From Bacillota bacterium (lineage in GTDB: Bacteria > Bacillota > Syntrophomonadia > Syntrophomonadales > Syntrophomonadaceae): a stretch of DNA of 17,503 nucleotides. Below the pieces are notes generated by a model. That model was not told where the DNA came from and ran no database searches. It saw only the letters and a program-made list of their open reading frames with translations. Location of the stretch: positions 1 to 17,503 of the forward strand of contig JAEWZB010000013.1 of assembly GCA_023395515.1 (NCBI GenBank), in the 5' to 3' direction. How positions within the stretch are numbered: position 1 is the stretch's first letter; each line of letters starts with the position of its first letter. This document shows positions 1-8,110 of the stretch, piece after piece. The position numbers were made by a program, and so were the translations under genes.

Positions 1-158
1 CTATTCCTTATTCAGCCGTAATTTTATATATCAAACCTGGTGAAAGACCGGTAGCTGCCGACCAAATAAAATACGACCCTCTCGCTGACCGCTTCTTCCT
101 GGAACGCAAATTATTCATTAAAAAAGATGCGTCATCTGATATAGTACCGGGGGTTTAA
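1..158 (+). CDS. C-terminal fragment of an unidentified protein
   Basis: An open frame enters from the left edge (first complete codon at base 3) and stops with TAA at 156-158, giving about 51 residues that end in DIVPGV. The visible part is mixed hydrophobic and charged (for example AVILYIKPGERP, then DRFFLERKLFIKK). It shows no cysteines, no clear membrane segment and no motif I recognise. A strong terminator 17 bases after the stop supports this being a genuine gene end. I do not recognise the family, and the start lies outside the window. Confidence 0.6.
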   Translation, partial: IPYSAVILYIKPGERPVAADQIKYDPLADRFFLERKLFIKKDASSDIVPGV

Positions 159-174
159 CTGACAGGAAAGTTTG

Positions 175-206
175 AAAAAGCTCTCGATTAAAGCGAGAGC
201 TTTTTT
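175..206. terminator. Bidirectional intrinsic terminator between the left-edge gene and tex
   Basis: A perfect stem pairs 175-186 with 194-205 around a 7-base loop (187-193). The core is GCTCTCG/CGAGAGC, flanked by an A-run on one side and a T-run on the other, so it can terminate in both directions. It lies 3' of the plus-strand fragment and 3' of the minus-strand tex gene, as expected for a terminator shared by converging genes. Confidence 0.9.
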
Positions 207-262
207 ACATTTTTCATTATTGGGGTGAAGGGAAGCTATACTGCACCCTCATCTCTTGCGCC

Positions 263-2395
263 CTAAGGTTTCATACTCAGCGAAATACGTCCTTTATCTT
301 TATCTACTGATAATACTTTAACCTTTACAATATCCCCTACACTTACTACATCCAGGGGATGGCGAACAAAGCGGTCGGCCAGTTCGGAGATGTGTACCAA
401 GCCGCTTTGCTTAAGGCCGATGTCAACAAAGGCTCCGAAATCTACTACATTTAATACGGTTCCTTTTAACTCCATACCGGTTTTTAAATCTTCTATATTT
501 AAGATATCTTGCCGGAATACGGGCAAAGGTAAATCTTCTCGGGGATCGCGCCCCGGCTTAATCAGGTTTTCTATAACATCTTTTAAAGTCGGTAAACCTG
601 CTCCTAATGTACTCGCCAGGTCAGATATATTTATTTTTTGCAGATGTTTATTTATATCCGGGTTGCCAATGTCACTTAAGTTAATTTCACCCAGTTCGAT
701 TACCTTTTGGGCAATATGATATGATTCGGGATGTATAGCCGTCTTATCTAAAGGATTATCACCCTCACTAATACGTAAAAACCCCGCACATTGTTCATAA
801 GTCTTAGCCCCTAAGCGCTTAACTTTTAAAAGTTCGGCCCGGCTTTTAAATTTACCGGTATTGCTGCGGTGATCTACAATATTTTTAGCCACATTACCAT
901 TAACTCCGGCTACATAGGAAAGCAGTTCCACCGAAGCCGTATTTAAGTCTACACCTACATAGTTAACTACTGATTCCACCACATTAGAAAGCTTTTCGGT
1001 TAAAACCTTGGCATTGATATCATGTTGATATTGACCTACCCCAATAGACTGGGGCTCTATTTTTACTAATTCCGCTAATGGATCTTGCAAACGTCTGGCT
1101 ATGGATACGGCACTGCGGGCCGACACATCTAAATCGGGAAATTCACGGGCTGCTACCGGGGAAGCCGAATAAACACTGGCGCCAGCTTCATTTACAATAA
1201 TATAGGAAATTTTCATATCACTTAGCTTACTGATTAAATCAGCCGTAAACTGTTCCGTTTCCCGTGATGCGGTTCCATTACCTATACATATAATACTAAC
1301 TCCATATTTTCTTATAACTCTTTCTAATTCCCGTTCCGCTTCTTTTACCTTAGACTGGGGCGGAGTAGGGTAAACTACGCCTATTTCCAGCATTTTACCC
1401 GTTTCATCAATTACGGCCCATTTACACCCGGTCCGGTAAGCCGGGTCCAGGCCTAATACCATCTTGCCCTTCACCGGCGGTTGTAATAAAAGATTGCGCA
1501 GATTATTGGCAAAGACATAAACAGCTTGCGCCTCCGCCTTTTCAGTCAGCTCATTTCTTATATCCCTTTGTACTGAGGGCTCAATTAATCTTTTAAAGGC
1601 ATCATTAGCCACATTTTCAAAGTAGCCAAATAACTCTGAATTACCCTGTAGGTATAACTCTGCCATCTTTTTAATAACCGGCTCGGTTTCAACCTTAATA
1701 TCTACTTTTATAAATTCTTCCCGTTCCGCCCGGTTAATAGCTAAAATCCTGTGGGCCGGGATTTTCTTAACTTCTTCACTATAATCATAATACATATGGT
1801 AGGGCGATTCGGCCTTATCATCCTTAGCCTTACACACGATAATACCTGTTTTGCGCATATAATCCCTTATATAACCTCTAATATCAGCTTGGTCAGACAT
1901 TTCTTCGGCTAATATATCTAAAGCACCTTGCCGGGCCTCATCAGTAGTGAGAACCAACTCATTAATATATTTAGCCAGCTCATCGGCTAAATCACCCCCA
2001 CCCTTATAAATAAACCGGGCTAAAGGCTCTAATCCTTTTTCCCGGGCTATAGAAGCCCTGGTTTTACGTTTGGGCCGATAAGGCAAATATAAATCCTCTA
2101 CCTTAGTAATAGTGGCGGCGGCTAAAATCTGCTCCTTCAATTCGGGCGTAAGTTTGCCTTGTTCCTCAATAATTCTGATTACATCCTCTTTACGTTCCTC
2201 CAGATTACGGTAGGTTTTTAGGAGTTCTTGAATCTGGCGCAGCTCTATCTCATCTAATCCACCGGTTACTTCTTTTCTATAACGTGCAATAAAAGGGATG
2301 GTATTATCTGTATCTAATAAGCTGATAGTGCTAAGTACTTGTTTAAGGCTTATTCCTGTTTCTAAGCTAATAGCCCTGGCAATTTTGTTTTCCAT
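263..2395 (-). CDS. tex: Tex-family S1 RNA-binding transcription accessory protein
   Basis: This 710-residue protein has the full Tex layout and normal length for Gram-positive Tex/YdcI. It carries an N-terminal helical Tex region (to about 300), a YqgF/RNase H-like fold starting near 312 (MVLGLDPAYRTGCKWAVID), helix-hairpin-helix repeats around 480-555 (LNTASVELLSYVAGV) and a C-terminal S1 RNA-binding domain at 641-708 (GTVLNVVDFGAFVDIG, GLVHISEL, RISLSMKP). Tex is a cytoplasmic nucleic-acid-binding protein that affects transcription and, in some bacteria, toxin gene expression or RNA turnover; no enzymatic activity can be assigned from sequence. The ATG start (2393-2395) has AGGAGGT five bases upstream. 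It is transcribed alone, towards the terminator at 175-206. Confidence 0.95.
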   Translation of the reverse strand: MENKIARAISLETGISLKQVLSTISLLDTDNTIPFIARYRKEVTGGLDEIELRQIQELLKTYRNLEERKEDVIRIIEEQGKLTPELKEQILAAATITKVEDLYLPYRPKRKTRASIAREKGLEPLARFIYKGGGDLADELAKYINELVLTTDEARQGALDILAEEMSDQADIRGYIRDYMRKTGIIVCKAKDDKAESPYHMYYDYSEEVKKIPAHRILAINRAEREEFIKVDIKVETEPVIKKMAELYLQGNSELFGYFENVANDAFKRLIEPSVQRDIRNELTEKAEAQAVYVFANNLRNLLLQPPVKGKMVLGLDPAYRTGCKWAVIDETGKMLEIGVVYPTPPQSKVKEAERELERVIRKYGVSIICIGNGTASRETEQFTADLISKLSDMKISYIIVNEAGASVYSASPVAAREFPDLDVSARSAVSIARRLQDPLAELVKIEPQSIGVGQYQHDINAKVLTEKLSNVVESVVNYVGVDLNTASVELLSYVAGVNGNVAKNIVDHRSNTGKFKSRAELLKVKRLGAKTYEQCAGFLRISEGDNPLDKTAIHPESYHIAQKVIELGEINLSDIGNPDINKHLQKINISDLASTLGAGLPTLKDVIENLIKPGRDPREDLPLPVFRQDILNIEDLKTGMELKGTVLNVVDFGAFVDIGLKQSGLVHISELADRFVRHPLDVVSVGDIVKVKVLSVDKDKGRISLSMKP

Positions 2396-2734
2396 TTTGA
2401 CCTCCTGATTTCTTTTATAGCTAATTATTGTCTATACCAAAATTAAATCTTTTAAAACTTTATCATATTTAAGGTTGATATAGAAATAACAGTTTGGTTC
2501 CGATGCATAATTAAGTCATTATATTTTCAGATATTTAACCTCAATATCTTATAAGAGATTATTCTGCAATATAAGTGAGCCAAAACGACACCCTGCCAGC
2601 TTCATCTTGTCATATAATCTAAGGTATGATAATTTATAATGAATGGTTATGTTCGGAATAAACACTGTCTTGCTTAAATCTTTTAGAAGGCTAAGGAATT
2701 TCGAACCGGTTAATTTTATGGAAAAGGGGAATAG
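2396..2734. other. Intergenic region between divergent tex and the ABC importer genes
   Basis: These 339 bases hold no supported gene. The region is AT-rich and must carry promoters for both tex (leftward) and the importer (rightward). It contains a perfect 7-bp inverted repeat, AGATATT/AATATCT (2529-2535 and 2543-2549). On the plus strand there is a TTGTCA (2607-2612), with TATAAT boxes at 2613-2618 and 2635-2640, but none is spaced properly from a -35 element, so I do not assign a start site. I see no recognised riboswitch or terminator here. Confidence 0.5.
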
Positions 2735-3835
2735 GTGGAAGTGAAGGTATTTATTCGTTTATTATTGTCATTAGTTTTAATGTTTAGTCTGGTTGGTTGT
2801 GATTCTAAGTCAAATCCCAGCAATGATACCGGAAATGTTAAGCCGGCTGGTTATGTAGGGGAAGGTTGGTCATCAGAATATTATGACGAAACCATGCAAG
2901 GTACGACTTTAAATCTTTACGGCGTAACTGATGATGTAAGGCCGATTTTAGATGTTTTTCAGGAAGATACCGGTATAAAAGTTGAACATCTTACGATGCA
3001 AAATGGCGAAATTCTACAGAGATTAGAAAATGAGGGCAAATCCGGCGTTTCTATTGCTGATTTATGGTTTACGGGCGGTGCCGATACATTCATTAATGCA
3101 GCTCAGAAAGATCTTTTGATCCCCTATAAATCACCCAGCGGGGAAGCTCTGGATGCTGCCATGAAGGATGCTGACGGATATTGGCATGGTACTTCCCTTA
3201 CTATTGTTAACTGGGTAGTTAATAAAGACCTTGTGGCTAAAAAAGGCTTAAAAATGCCGGAGACCTGGGATGATTTACTGCAGCCCGGCCTGAAAAATGA
3301 AGTATCTATGCCTAATCCTGCCTCCTCAGGTACAGCCTATAATGTAGTCACCGCCATGCTGGCAGTTAAAGGAGAAGATGAAGGATGGAAGTATTTAGTC
3401 AATTTAATTGATCAGGTTCCTTTCTTTACTCCGCGCGGCAGTGATCCGGCCAATCTGGTAGTCCAGGGAGAAGCAATCGTAGGAATAAATGCCAGTGACG
3501 GAGACCGGGACCTGGAAATTAATAATCCCCATATTGCTCTGGTATATCCTAAAGACGGTACCGGTTGGTGGCCGCAGCCGGCAGCTATTGTCAAAGGAAC
3601 CAAGCACGAAGATGCGGCTAAAGTATTTATTGACTGGTTGCTTTCTGAAAGGGGTATGGAAACTATTGCTAAAGAAAGAAATGCTGCCGTAGCCAGAACT
3701 GATGTTAAGCGTCCAGAAGGTATTATAGATATTAATACTATAAGCCTGTTTACTACGGATTTTAAAGCAAACGCTGAAAACCGCGATTCCATCTTGGCTG
3801 AGTGGTCAAAACACCTTACGGCAGCCGGCAAATAG
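2735..3835 (+). CDS. AfuA/FbpA-type ABC importer substrate-binding lipoprotein
   Basis: This 366-residue family-1 extracellular solute-binding protein delivers its ligand to the permease encoded next. The N-terminus is a lipoprotein signal: basic residues K4 and R8, a hydrophobic core, then the lipobox LVGC with Cys22 as the lipidated residue, so it should be anchored outside the membrane. The body resembles the iron(III)/2-aminoethylphosphonate/hexose-phosphate binding group (PASSGTAYN region, DLWFTGG, GWWPQPAAIVKGTKHEDAAKVFIDWLLS). I see no paired tyrosines like the iron ligands of classical FbpA near the C-terminus, so iron is not established. The start chosen is GTG at 2735, four bases after GGGGA. 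A second in-frame GTG at 2741 is equally credible and gives a more typical signal peptide. A strong hairpin follows the gene. Confidence 0.88.
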   Translation: MEVKVFIRLLLSLVLMFSLVGCDSKSNPSNDTGNVKPAGYVGEGWSSEYYDETMQGTTLNLYGVTDDVRPILDVFQEDTGIKVEHLTMQNGEILQRLENEGKSGVSIADLWFTGGADTFINAAQKDLLIPYKSPSGEALDAAMKDADGYWHGTSLTIVNWVVNKDLVAKKGLKMPETWDDLLQPGLKNEVSMPNPASSGTAYNVVTAMLAVKGEDEGWKYLVNLIDQVPFFTPRGSDPANLVVQGEAIVGINASDGDRDLEINNPHIALVYPKDGTGWWPQPAAIVKGTKHEDAAKVFIDWLLSERGMETIAKERNAAVARTDVKRPEGIIDINTISLFTTDFKANAENRDSILAEWSKHLTAAGK

Positions 3836-3848
3836 CTAAATAAAATTT

Positions 3849-3896
3849 AATAAAGAGTCAGAGTAGCATAATATTCTGGCTCTTTATTCTTGTTTA
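3849..3896 (+). terminator. Hairpin terminator/attenuator between binding-protein and permease genes
   Basis: A 14-bp stem pairs 3849-3862 (AATAAAGAGTCAGA) with 3875-3888 (TCTGGCTCTTTATT). It has one G-U pair and a 12-base loop, and is followed by the T-rich run CTTGTTT. It lies 13 bases after the binding-protein stop and 48 bases before the permease ATG. In ABC operons such a structure typically lets the binding protein be made in excess, by partial termination or by protecting the upstream mRNA. The weak U-tract suggests incomplete termination. Confidence 0.75.
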
Positions 3897-3918
3897 AAAT
3901 ATTGTATAACTAAAAGAA

Positions 3919-3927
3919 TGCTATAAT
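3919..3927 (+). promoter_or_regulatory. Possible extended -10 promoter before the permease gene
   Basis: The string TGCTATAAT (3919-3927) is a perfect extended -10 element (TGn followed by TATAAT), located just after the hairpin. There is no well-spaced -35. A start about seven bases downstream would coincide with the permease's AAGGA ribosome site (3930-3934), leaving little or no leader. It may therefore be a chance match in AT-rich DNA. Confidence 0.25.
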
Positions 3928-3943
3928 TTAAGGATTTTTTAAA

Positions 3944-5638
3944 ATGCACACTAGGCAAAGTTTTATATTCAAGCTTTTCTATATATTGATATTGCTTACT
4001 GCAATCTATTTCATATTATTGCCCATCATAAGTGTATTTGTTTATGGACTGATATCAGGCAGCAATTCTGATTTGTCCGGCCAAATACTGCCTCGGGTAT
4101 GGAAGCATATGAAAAACAGCCTGCAGGTTGCCTTGCTGGTAACAGTATTCGCGACTTCATTTGGATTATTAGCATCTATTGCCTTATGGCGCGTAAAGTT
4201 TTGGGGTCGGAAACTAATGAGGGTATTAGTGCTTATGCCTTTAATTAGCCCGCCTTTTGTAGGAGCAGTAGCCTTTATTATGCTGTTCGGAAAAAGAGGT
4301 CTTATTACTCATTCAATCCTCGGTCTGGAAGTTAGTCCTTATGGATTCTATGGAATTTTTGTCATGCAAACCATCGGATTAGCTACTCTGGCCTATTTGC
4401 TTATATCCAGTGCTATTAAAAAAACAGATGTTTCCCTAGAAGAAGCAGCCCGAAATTTGGGCGCATCGGAAAAGAAGGTTTTCTTAACTGTTACCTTGCC
4501 ATTAATGATACCTGAAATAACTGTAGCAGCCATGTTGGTTTTTTTGACTTCCATGGCGGATTTCGCAACTCCGATAATTATTGGAGGAGCTTTCCAAACC
4601 TTAGCCTCGGATTTGTATATCCAGATTACCGGCTTGTATAATATACAAATGGCTTCAATTACAGGCATCTTTCTCTTTATTCCCTGTTTTGCCGCCTTTT
4701 TTATTCAACGTTATTATTCCGGTAAAAATCCAGTCTACAGTCAGTCTGTCACTCCTGAAATGGTCGAATATCCGCAGGTACAATCGATTATAAAATTTAT
4801 ACTAATCGGAATAAGTAGTCTGTTTATACTATTTGTAGTCATTCAATATCTATTTATTGTTATAGGTGCATTTACTGAGCATTGGGGCTATAATTATGCC
4901 TTTACCTTAAGACATTTCGAGAATATTCTCAGCAAAGATTTATCGCCATTTATTAATAGTGTTAAATTGGCCTTTACTGCTGCTTTTATTTCCTCTTTAT
5001 TGGGGGTTTTACTTTCTTATGTTATAAAAACCAAGCATTATCCGCTAACTAAGCACCTAGATTTTATAGTAACTTTACCGGCAGCTACTCCGGGAATACT
5101 ACTGGGTATCGGTTATCTGGTAACTTTCAGATATCCTGTGCTAGGTATAGGCAAGTATATTTTCACAAGCCTGGAACCAATAATTTTACTTGGCACCGGG
5201 ATTATTATTTATTTAATTTGTACTTATCGCTATATGTATATTGGAATGAAAACAGGCTATGCTTTGATGGAACATATTAATCCCGATTTGGAGCTGGCTG
5301 CGATTAATCTGGGTGCCAGCGAACGCCGAGTATTTTTTGACATTATGTTTCCCTTGTTAAAACCGGCTTTCAATGCTGCCTTTTTAAAGAATTTCACTTC
5401 AACCATGACAACATTAGGAGCAATCGTATTTTTATTATTGCCTAAAAATAAAGTAGCAGTACAGCAAATTTTTCAGATAATGACCAGCAGTGAAATTGGT
5501 GCAGCAGCCATGATGGCTTTATTGCTTTCATTTTTATCACTTGCTTTTCTGGCTATATTTCAGCTCCTTCTTAATTATGAAGAAGTATTCAAGCATTTAA
5601 GGGAGGTTCGGCAATGGGTATCGAGATTAAAGAATTAA
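3944..5638 (+). CDS. Fused double-domain ABC permease (FbpB/AfuB type)
   Basis: This 564-residue integral membrane protein forms the translocation channel of the importer. It contains two complete binding-protein-dependent permease domains. Each has the cytoplasmic EAA loop that docks the ATPase: the first at about 166-187 (EEAARNLGASEKKVF) and the second at about 450-471 (ELAAINLGASERRVF). About twelve hydrophobic stretches are visible, starting at 10-35. Two fused domains in one chain of this length are typical of iron(III)/AfuB-type permeases. The ATG at 3944 has AAGGA nine bases upstream. The 3' end overlaps the ATPase gene by 25 bases, which implies translational coupling. Confidence 0.92.
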   Translation: MHTRQSFIFKLFYILILLTAIYFILLPIISVFVYGLISGSNSDLSGQILPRVWKHMKNSLQVALLVTVFATSFGLLASIALWRVKFWGRKLMRVLVLMPLISPPFVGAVAFIMLFGKRGLITHSILGLEVSPYGFYGIFVMQTIGLATLAYLLISSAIKKTDVSLEEAARNLGASEKKVFLTVTLPLMIPEITVAAMLVFLTSMADFATPIIIGGAFQTLASDLYIQITGLYNIQMASITGIFLFIPCFAAFFIQRYYSGKNPVYSQSVTPEMVEYPQVQSIIKFILIGISSLFILFVVIQYLFIVIGAFTEHWGYNYAFTLRHFENILSKDLSPFINSVKLAFTAAFISSLLGVLLSYVIKTKHYPLTKHLDFIVTLPAATPGILLGIGYLVTFRYPVLGIGKYIFTSLEPIILLGTGIIIYLICTYRYMYIGMKTGYALMEHINPDLELAAINLGASERRVFFDIMFPLLKPAFNAAFLKNFTSTMTTLGAIVFLLLPKNKVAVQQIFQIMTSSEIGAAAMMALLLSFLSLAFLAIFQLLLNYEEVFKHLREVRQWVSRLKN

Positions 5639-6669
5639 CCCAGAAATACGGTAATGTAATTGCAGTCAATAATGTAAGTTTATCTATTGAAGATGGAGAG
5701 ATGATTGCTCTTTTAGGGCCCTCCGGGTGTGGCAAGACTACTTTGCTGAAAACAATTGCCGGACTACTTCCATTATATAAGGGATCAATTTTATCTAATA
5801 ATAAGGATATAAGTAAACTGCCGCCTCAGGCCAGAAACACCGCCATGGTTTTTCAAAACTATGCATTATTTCCCCATATGACGGTAGAGAAAAACATCGC
5901 TTATGGGCTCAAAATAAACCAATGCCAAGCATCGTTAATTAAGAAAAAGGTTCAAGAAATACTGGATAAGGTGGAGCTGCCAGGCTTAAACCAGAGGAAA
6001 ATCAGTGAATTAAGCGGGGGGCAGCAGCAACGGGTTGCTTTAGCCCGCGCCCTAGTTGTTGAGCCGACTATATTACTTTTTGATGAGCCCTTAAGCAATC
6101 TGGATCAGAACTTACGGGTTTCCATGCGGCAAATGATCCGCAAAATTCAACAGGAATATAAGATTACCAGTATTTATGTTACCCATGATCAAGAGGAAGC
6201 TATGTGCATTTCAGACCGAATTGTGATAATGAAAGATGGTGTTATTCAGCAAACAGGGGTGCCCAGTGAGGTGTACTTAAGACCCCGCAACCGATTTGTG
6301 GCGGAATTTATGGGTACGGCCAATCTTTTGGAATTTAATAAAAATAACAAGGCTATTCAATTACTTAAACCTGTAGAATCGGAAAATTATGTAGATAAGG
6401 TACCACTTAGCGAGTCGGATAAAAGCTTAAAATATTATCTGATGTTCAGACCGGAAGATGTTGAAATTAGTGCTGAAGGTAAATTGGAGGGAACCGTTAT
6501 CTGGCATGAAACAATTGGCTCCGTAACTAGAGTCACCATCGACTTTGAGGGTAATAAAATTATTGGCGAAATCAGAAATTATTATAAAAGCGGTATCAAT
6601 TGTACCACCGGAAAAAAGATTCGCTTTAATGTTGATTTAACTGGAGTTAAGCACATTATTCCTGATTAG
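5614..6669 (+). CDS. ABC importer ATPase (FbpC/PotA type)
   Basis: This 351-residue cytoplasmic ATPase powers the importer. Visible motifs are Walker A GPSGCGKT (35-42), Q-loop Gln81, signature LSGGQQQR (133-140), Walker B ILLFDEP (153-159), D-loop SNLD and H-loop His191. A C-terminal TOBE-like region (about 275-350, beginning FRPEDVEIS) completes the usual length for FbpC/PotA/AfuC ATPases, where such domains can be regulatory. All catalytic residues are present. The ATG at 5614 lies inside the permease gene and has GGGAGG seven bases upstream. The TOBE region alone does not tell the substrate. Confidence 0.94.
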   Translation: MGIEIKELTQKYGNVIAVNNVSLSIEDGEMIALLGPSGCGKTTLLKTIAGLLPLYKGSILSNNKDISKLPPQARNTAMVFQNYALFPHMTVEKNIAYGLKINQCQASLIKKKVQEILDKVELPGLNQRKISELSGGQQQRVALARALVVEPTILLFDEPLSNLDQNLRVSMRQMIRKIQQEYKITSIYVTHDQEEAMCISDRIVIMKDGVIQQTGVPSEVYLRPRNRFVAEFMGTANLLEFNKNNKAIQLLKPVESENYVDKVPLSESDKSLKYYLMFRPEDVEISAEGKLEGTVIWHETIGSVTRVTIDFEGNKIIGEIRNYYKSGINCTTGKKIRFNVDLTGVKHIIPD

Positions 6670-6743
6670 AGGGCAGCATTATATAACAGGTAAGATTTTT
6701 CCCCGCTTGCCTCAAGAATTATTCAGAAAGAAGGCTAATTATA

Positions 6744-7391
6744 ATGATTATTGATACCCATATTCACGCCTATCCAACTTCGGAGGATAGTACCATGACC
6801 TTGGAGCAAATTGTAGCTCAGGCTAAAGTTATTGGTCTAAATGGTATCTGTATAACTGATCACGATAGTAATGAAATAATGGCCCGGGCCCATGAATATA
6901 GAAAAAAGACGGGATTCCCCATTTTTGTAGGTGCAGAGATTTTTACTTGGGAAGGTGATGTACTTGTATTTGGCTTAGACCATCTTCCTAAAGAAAGAAT
7001 ATCGGTCCGTTATCTGCTGGAATTGGTAAATAAACAAAATGGTGTAGCCATAAGTGCCCATCCCTTCAGACAGAATAACCGGGGTATGGGTAATTTAATC
7101 AAAGACTATAAAAACCTGCATGGGATTGAGGCATTTAACGGCAATACCGATTATGCCGATAATATAAAAGCTTATGATTTGGCCCTAGAACTTGGTAAGC
7201 CGATTTTTGGAGCTAGTGATGCTCATAGCATAGATTCTCTTGGCAAATTTGCCACTGTATTTCCAGATGGACTAAGAGATGAGAAAGATTTAATCGCAGC
7301 TATAAAAATGGGTAACATTTACCCGATAGCTTATACTCCCACCGAGGATGTGAAATGGATAGTAATACAGCCACAAACAGATAGAAGTTAA
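6744..7391 (+). CDS. PHP-domain metal-dependent phosphoesterase
   Basis: This 215-residue protein is essentially a single PHP domain. All expected metal ligands are visible: D4-T-H6-I-H8, the TDHD motif (D39, H40), Glu65 in GAEI, His106 in SAHPF and Asp159/His161 in SDAH. PHP proteins hydrolyse phosphate esters or nucleotides using a cluster of divalent metals; the substrate here is unknown. It lies 74 bases after the ATPase gene on the same strand with no terminator between, so it probably belongs to the importer operon and may act on the imported compound. The ATG at 6744 is preceded by AAGAAGG, ten bases away. Its stop codon directly abuts the stop of the converging HAD gene. Confidence 0.88.
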   Translation: MIIDTHIHAYPTSEDSTMTLEQIVAQAKVIGLNGICITDHDSNEIMARAHEYRKKTGFPIFVGAEIFTWEGDVLVFGLDHLPKERISVRYLLELVNKQNGVAISAHPFRQNNRGMGNLIKDYKNLHGIEAFNGNTDYADNIKAYDLALELGKPIFGASDAHSIDSLGKFATVFPDGLRDEKDLIAAIKMGNIYPIAYTPTEDVKWIVIQPQTDRS

Positions 7392-8045
7392 TTAAACTCC
7401 TAATAAAGCCCCTAATTCTTCCACCGTATTTACTATATAAGTAGCTCCAGCCTCTTGAAATTCTGCTTTACTGCCATATCCGAATAAGACCCCGATAGAA
7501 TCAATATTATTTTTATTAGCCCCCATAATATCGTGTTTACGGTCTCCTACCATCACTACTTTATCTAATTGCTTAACTCTTAGAGCTTCCAGAGCCGCCT
7601 CGATTATTTCGTTTTTAGCCACCCGGCTTCCATCCAGATTACTTCCTACTATAACCTTAAAGTAATTATCTAGTCGAAAATGTTCTAAAATCTTTTCCGA
7701 ATAAATAGTAGGCTTGGAGGTGGCTACTCCCAGTTCATGACCCTTATTATTTAAACTAGCCAGTAATTCAGGTATGCCGGTAAAAACCTGATTATCTAAA
7801 ATACCCTTATCGGCAAAATACTCCCGGTAAGCTTTAATAGCTGCCCAAGTATCACCTTCATCCATATCATAGTATTCTTGAAAAGATTCTACCAAGGGCG
7901 GACCAATGAACTTAACTAAATTATCCCGGTTTTCTTCAATAATCCCCATTTTTTTAAGTGCATATTGTACAGATTTGGTGATACCTTCTTTAGGATCAGT
8001 TAAAGTACCATCCAGATCAAATAAAATTACCTCGTACTTTTTCAA
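7392..8045 (-). CDS. HAD-superfamily phosphatase (phosphoglycolate/pyrophosphatase-like)
   Basis: This 217-residue soluble hydrolase has a complete HAD motif set: motif I DLDGT with nucleophile Asp10 and acid Asp12, motif II ATSKP (Thr109), motif III Lys144 and motif IV VGDRKHD (Asp168, Asp172). A helical cap lies between about 15 and 85. The subfamily is the Gph/PpaX/YjjG type; candidate substrates are phosphoglycolate, pyrophosphate or nucleotides, and sequence does not decide. The start is TTG at 8043-8045, with GGAGG nine bases upstream and an in-frame TAG immediately before the TTG, which rules out any earlier start. It is the last gene of the SDR and receiver cluster, 52 bases after the preceding gene. 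Confidence 0.9.
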   Translation of the reverse strand: MKKYEVILFDLDGTLTDPKEGITKSVQYALKKMGIIEENRDNLVKFIGPPLVESFQEYYDMDEGDTWAAIKAYREYFADKGILDNQVFTGIPELLASLNNKGHELGVATSKPTIYSEKILEHFRLDNYFKVIVGSNLDGSRVAKNEIIEAALEALRVKQLDKVVMVGDRKHDIMGANKNNIDSIGVLFGYGSKAEFQEAGATYIVNTVEELGALLGV

Positions 8046-8079
8046 CTAATCGTGCCTCCAGTTAATGTAATGTAAAAGG

Positions 8080-8110
8080 AATTGCTCCTAATACACTTTA
8101 CAGAGCAATT
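8080..8110 (-). other. Hairpin across the stop codon of the receiver/zinc-ribbon gene
   Basis: The inverted repeat AATTGCTC (8080-8087) and GAGCAATT (8103-8110) spans the TAA stop at 8098-8100. On the coding (minus) strand it is followed by only a short T stretch (CCTTTTAC). It may be a weak attenuator or an mRNA-end stabiliser before the HAD gene. On the plus strand it has a better T-run but no gene to terminate. Confidence 0.4.

Noticed and set aside
390..719. 109-codon plus-strand open frame within tex
   Set aside because: Antisense to the S1 domain of tex, with no independent support.
2561..2572. 12-base word ATTCTGCAATAT repeated at 13082-13093 upstream of the CoA-transferase gene
   Set aside because: Several 12-base matches are expected by chance in 17.5 kb of AT-rich DNA, and no symmetry or context links the two.
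2607..2640. Sigma-A promoter TTGTCA with TATAAT for the importer operon
   Set aside because: The two TATAAT boxes lie 0 and 22 bases from TTGTCA, outside workable spacing; only AT-rich coincidence is supported.
3412..3831. 139-codon minus-strand open frame inside the binding-protein gene
   Set aside because: It lies fully antisense to a clear lipoprotein gene and has no recognisable domain; it is a frame shadow.
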